The notes below the pieces were generated by a model. The model saw only the letters and a list, made by a program, of their open reading frames with translations. It made no database searches and was not told the origin of the DNA. Shown in pieces: positions 4,742-7,328 of a DNA stretch of 7,328 nt (its first letter is position 1; every line of letters starts with the position of its first letter). The stretch covers positions 1-7,328 of the forward strand of contig CAIYGJ010000069.1 of the NCBI GenBank assembly GCA_903925705.1. The letters are read 5' to 3'. The position numbers and the translations under genes are program-made. The DNA comes from an uncultured Actinomycetes bacterium (GTDB taxonomy: Bacteria; Actinomycetota; Actinomycetes; S36-B12; UBA5976).

Positions 4742-5602
4742 ATGACTGCGCCCGTTGGAAACCTAATTCCTGGGACCATCTCCCCCGAGCGAAGTGTTCC
4801 TGCTTCAATTGCTCGCCCGGAGTATGTTGGCAAAAAGGCACCCAAGAAACACTCTGGTTCTGATGTTCAAACTTCTGAAACTATCGAGAAGATGCGAATT
4901 GCTGGTCGAATTGCGGCACAAGCCTTGGCCGAAGTGGGTAAGAATGTGGCACCCGGAATTACAACTGACGAATTAGATCGCATCGGTCATGAATTTCTAT
5001 TGGACCACAATGCCTACCCATCAACTTTGGGCTATCGAGATTTTCCCAAGTCACTTTGCGCAAGCCTGAATGAAGTGATCTGTCACGGAATTCCAGATTC
5101 CACTGTTATTCAAGATGGGGACATTTGCAACATAGACATCACTGCATTTATCAATGGCGTTCACGGCGATACCAATGCAACCTTTTTGGCCGGCAATGTA
5201 GACGAAGAATCCTGCCTCCTTGTGGAGCGGACTGAAGAGTCGCTAAAGCGAGCAATCGCAGCCGTGCGCCCTGGTCGACCAATAAATGTAATTGGCCGAG
5301 TTATTGAGTCATACGCGAAACGGTTCAATTACGGAGTAGTCCGAGACTTCACTGGCCATGGCATCAGCACGACCTTCCACTCTGGGCTGATTGTCCCCCA
5401 CTATGACACTGAGCATTTTGATACCGAGATTAAAGAAGGTATGACATTCACGATTGAACCAATGCTGACTTTGGGCACACACACTTGGGATATGTGGGAT
5501 GACGACTGGACGGTAGTTACCAAGGATCGCCTAAGGTCTGCGCAGTTCGAGCACACACTTGTTGTAACGGCTGACGGCGCTGAAATCCTAACTTCGGTGT
5601 AG
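4742..5602 (+). CDS. map: Methionine aminopeptidase, type I, actinobacterial MetAP1c/MapB class
   Basis: The enzyme removes the initiator Met from nascent proteins whose second residue is small. The 286-residue product has the pita-bread fold motifs: LNEVICHGIPD with H115, NIDITAF with D132, HGDTNATF with D143, FTGHGI with H206, FTIEPM with E239 and QFEHT with E270. These give the five metal ligands D132, D143, H206, E239 and E270 plus the active-site His. Residues 1-40 are an N-terminal extension with SPERSVP and ARPEYVGK, as in Mycobacterium tuberculosis MapB, where such Pro-rich segments are proposed to contact the ribosome. The ligand positions are offset by one from those I recall for that protein. 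The start ATG fits the family N-terminus and lies 6 nt after a -10-like TAAGAT. It diverges from the 52-aa gene and is followed 34 nt later by marR, which has its own promoter-like sequence. Confidence 0.97.
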   Translation: MTAPVGNLIPGTISPERSVPASIARPEYVGKKAPKKHSGSDVQTSETIEKMRIAGRIAAQALAEVGKNVAPGITTDELDRIGHEFLLDHNAYPSTLGYRDFPKSLCASLNEVICHGIPDSTVIQDGDICNIDITAFINGVHGDTNATFLAGNVDEESCLLVERTEESLKRAIAAVRPGRPINVIGRVIESYAKRFNYGVVRDFTGHGISTTFHSGLIVPHYDTEHFDTEIKEGMTFTIEPMLTLGTHTWDMWDDDWTVVTKDRLRSAQFEHTLVVTADGAEILTSV

Positions 5603-5630
5603 TTAACATTTCAATTACTTCGAATAGACT
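5603..5630 (+). promoter_or_regulatory. Candidate marR-tgt promoter (leaderless)
   Basis: TTAACA at 5603-5608 and TAGACT at 5625-5630 are 16 bp apart. The ATG at 5637 follows after exactly 6 nt with no Shine-Dalgarno. TCGAAT precedes or overlaps the -10 here (5620-5625) and also at map (4724-4729). The promoter starts immediately after the map stop codon. Confidence 0.5.
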
Positions 5631-5636
5631 GTTGAA

Positions 5637-6089
5637 ATGACGAAATGGCTATCCAAAGAGCAGCAAGCTCATTGGCGTTCTTGGTTAACGGCCACTACTG
5701 TCCTGCATGAGCAACTGAGTCGCGAACTGCAAGAGCAACACGGCCTGACCATTACTGATTATGAAATCTTAGTTCGCCTCTCGGAAAGTGACGCTAAGTC
5801 GATTCGCATGAGTGATTTGGCAACTTTGACGCTGCTTTCTAGAAGTCGGCTATCCCACCAGATCGATCGCATGGAAACTGCTGGCCTAGTCTCGCGCGAA
5901 GTTTGCCCAGACGACCGCCGCGGCCAGTTAGCTGTTCTGACTAATGCCGGCATGAAAACGCTGGTTGCTGCGGCACCTGACCATGTTGAGGCCGTGCGCA
6001 AGCATTTTGTAGATGTATTGACGGACGCGGAATACAGGGCACTTGGCACAGCAGCGAAGAAAATCGCTGATCACCTAGACAGTCTTTAA
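5637..6089 (+). CDS. MarR-family winged-helix transcriptional regulator
   Basis: The 150-residue product has the length and layout of MarR dimers: an N-terminal dimerisation helix (about 8-36, with WRSWLTATTVLHEQL), the segment GLTITDYEILVRLSES, a helix-turn-helix with MSDLATLTLLSRSRLSHQIDRMETAGLV (58-85), a wing with CPDDRRGQLAVLT (90-102) and C-terminal dimerisation helices. Such proteins usually repress their own or neighbouring genes and respond to small ligands or oxidation. C90, at the start of the wing, could be redox-sensitive, but this is inference. The ligand cannot be told from sequence. It is probably co-transcribed with tgt, which begins 3 nt after its stop. It has its own promoter candidate after map. 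No obvious long palindrome overlaps that promoter; only GTTAAC and TTCGAA lie there. Confidence 0.92.
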   Translation: MTKWLSKEQQAHWRSWLTATTVLHEQLSRELQEQHGLTITDYEILVRLSESDAKSIRMSDLATLTLLSRSRLSHQIDRMETAGLVSREVCPDDRRGQLAVLTNAGMKTLVAAAPDHVEAVRKHFVDVLTDAEYRALGTAAKKIADHLDSL

Positions 6090-6092
6090 CAC

Positions 6093-7322
6093 GTGTCGCA
6101 ATCGCAATTTTCATTCGATGTCCTAAGTCAGCCAGAGCGAAGCAGTAGTGCAAGAGCAGGCACAATCAACACGCCTCATGGCACGATTCAAACCCCAGCT
6201 TTTATTCCAGTTGGCACCAAGGCAACCGTTAAATCGGTAATGCCAGAGTCAATGCAGGAACTGGGATCCCAAGCCCTGCTTGCAAATGCGTATCACCTCT
6301 ACCTCCAGCCTGGCTCAGACATCGTCGATGATGCAGGCGGCTTAGGTAAATTCATGAATTGGCCTGGTCCAACATTCACAGATAGCGGCGGCTTTCAAGT
6401 AATGAGTCTGGGCGCTGGTTTCAAAAAGGTTTTAGCCATGGAAACCGACACCGTTCAATCTGATGATGTGATTGCAGAAAATAAAACTCGCCTGGCCCAC
6501 GTTGATGATGATGGCGTCACATTTAAATCTCACCTTGATGGAACTATGCACCGTTTTACTCCAGAGTTTTCGATGCAGGTGCAACATCAACTTGGCGCAG
6601 ACATAATTTTTGCTTTCGATGAACTAACTACCCTTATGAACACGCGCGATTACCAAGTGATGTCACTTGAGCGCACTCGACTTTGGGCAATTCGATGCAT
6701 TGAAGAGCACAAGAAATTAACTTCGGATCGATCAACTAAGCCTTACCAAGCCTTGTTTGGCGTAATCCAAGGCGCGCAGTATGAAGACTTGCGACGTAAA
6801 GCAGCTTCTGACCTAGGCGCGATGGATTTTGACGGTTATGGCATCGGCGGCGCGTTAGATAAGCACGAACTTGGAACAATTGTTAGCTGGGTTACCGAAG
6901 AATTGCCTTTAGCACGGCCGCGCCACCTACTTGGTATCGGCGAACCCGAAGATCTATTCGTTGGTGTTGAAGCAGGTATCGATACTTTTGATTGCGTATC
7001 TGCTTCCCGGGTTGCCAGGAACGCCGCGGTCTACAACAATTTTGGTCGATTTAACATCACAAATGCCAAATACCGCAGATCATTTGAGCCACTGGTTGAA
7101 GATTGTGAGTGCTACACCTGCACGCATTACACCCAGGCATACCTGCATCACTTGGTGCACGCCAAGGAGCTACTAGCTTCTACACTTTTGACGATTCACA
7201 ATGAACATTTCATTGTCGGGTTAGTGGCACAAATGCGCAAGACATTAATCGATGGAAACTTTCAAGAATTTAAAACCGAATTTATGGGTCAGTACCAACG
7301 TCCAGGGCTAAGCAAAACCTAA
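6093..7322 (+). CDS. tgt: tRNA-guanine transglycosylase, queuosine pathway
   Basis: Bacterial Tgt exchanges guanine-34 of tRNAs with GUN anticodons for preQ1, the committed tRNA step of queuosine synthesis. The 409-residue TIM-barrel product shows TPAFIPVGTKATVKSV near the N-terminus, TDSGGFQVMSL with general acid/base D97, FAFDEL with D176, GYGIGGAL, and FDCVSASRVARN with nucleophile D300. The zinc site is CECYTC (C338, C340, C343) and H369 in LTIHNEHF, matching CxCx2Cx25H. The stretch after VMSL (about 107-127) is longer than in proteobacterial enzymes, as I recall for actinobacterial Tgt. The GTG start is supported by QFSFDVLSQ, which fits the family N-terminus. It has no Shine-Dalgarno and no -10 at the leaderless distance, and lies 3 nt after the marR TAA, so translation is probably coupled to marR. 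No other queuosine genes are in view. Confidence 0.97.
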   Translation: MSQSQFSFDVLSQPERSSSARAGTINTPHGTIQTPAFIPVGTKATVKSVMPESMQELGSQALLANAYHLYLQPGSDIVDDAGGLGKFMNWPGPTFTDSGGFQVMSLGAGFKKVLAMETDTVQSDDVIAENKTRLAHVDDDGVTFKSHLDGTMHRFTPEFSMQVQHQLGADIIFAFDELTTLMNTRDYQVMSLERTRLWAIRCIEEHKKLTSDRSTKPYQALFGVIQGAQYEDLRRKAASDLGAMDFDGYGIGGALDKHELGTIVSWVTEELPLARPRHLLGIGEPEDLFVGVEAGIDTFDCVSASRVARNAAVYNNFGRFNITNAKYRRSFEPLVEDCECYTCTHYTQAYLHHLVHAKELLASTLLTIHNEHFIVGLVAQMRKTLIDGNFQEFKTEFMGQYQRPGLSKT

Positions 7323-7328
7323 ATACTA

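Overview
The window looks like core chromosome of an actinobacterium (Actinomycetota). The evidence is family-level resemblance seen in the translations: a GlnA2-type glutamine synthetase, a methionine aminopeptidase of the mycobacterial MetAP1c/MapB type with its N-terminal Pro-rich extension, a glutamine-dependent NAD synthetase of the short Streptomyces-like type, a Lys/Ala/Pro-rich histone-H1-like tail protein, and a small CxxH/RLGPY protein that I recall from actinobacterial genomes. Coding DNA is near 45-50% GC by eye, low for the phylum, and spacers are short. A streamlined planktonic lineage (for example Nanopelagicales/acI-like) is a guess only.

Layout: glnA2 (minus, cut by the left edge) diverges from nadE (plus). 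nadE ends inside the first of two near-identical hairpins, followed by a structured leader and panB (plus). A 411-bp AT-rich spacer, about 30% GC over much of its length, holds a probable panB terminator, helically phased A/T tracts, dyads and the leader of a 112-residue H1-like gene (plus). A strong bidirectional terminator separates that gene from a convergent 52-codon gene (minus) too short for many gene callers. That small gene diverges from map (plus). A MarR-family regulator and tgt (plus) follow, separated by only 3 nt. tgt ends 6 nt before the right edge.

Most genes are housekeeping: nitrogen assimilation (glnA2), NAD synthesis using glutamine as amide donor (nadE), the first committed step of pantothenate/CoA synthesis (panB), N-terminal Met removal (map) and tRNA queuosine base exchange (tgt). 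I see no mobile element, CRISPR array, tRNA, rRNA or defence system.

The interest is in the non-coding architecture. Five genes (glnA2, nadE, the 52-aa gene, map, marR) have a -10-like hexamer ending exactly 6 nt before the start codon, as expected for leaderless mRNAs. Only panB and the H1-like gene have clear Shine-Dalgarno leaders, and both leaders can fold. The nadE 3' end is echoed by two downstream copies of a motif reading N-K-W-x-E-stop, and two of the three copies form hairpins with compensatory stem changes. The H1-like gene sits behind an unusually long, probably bent, AT-rich promoter region.
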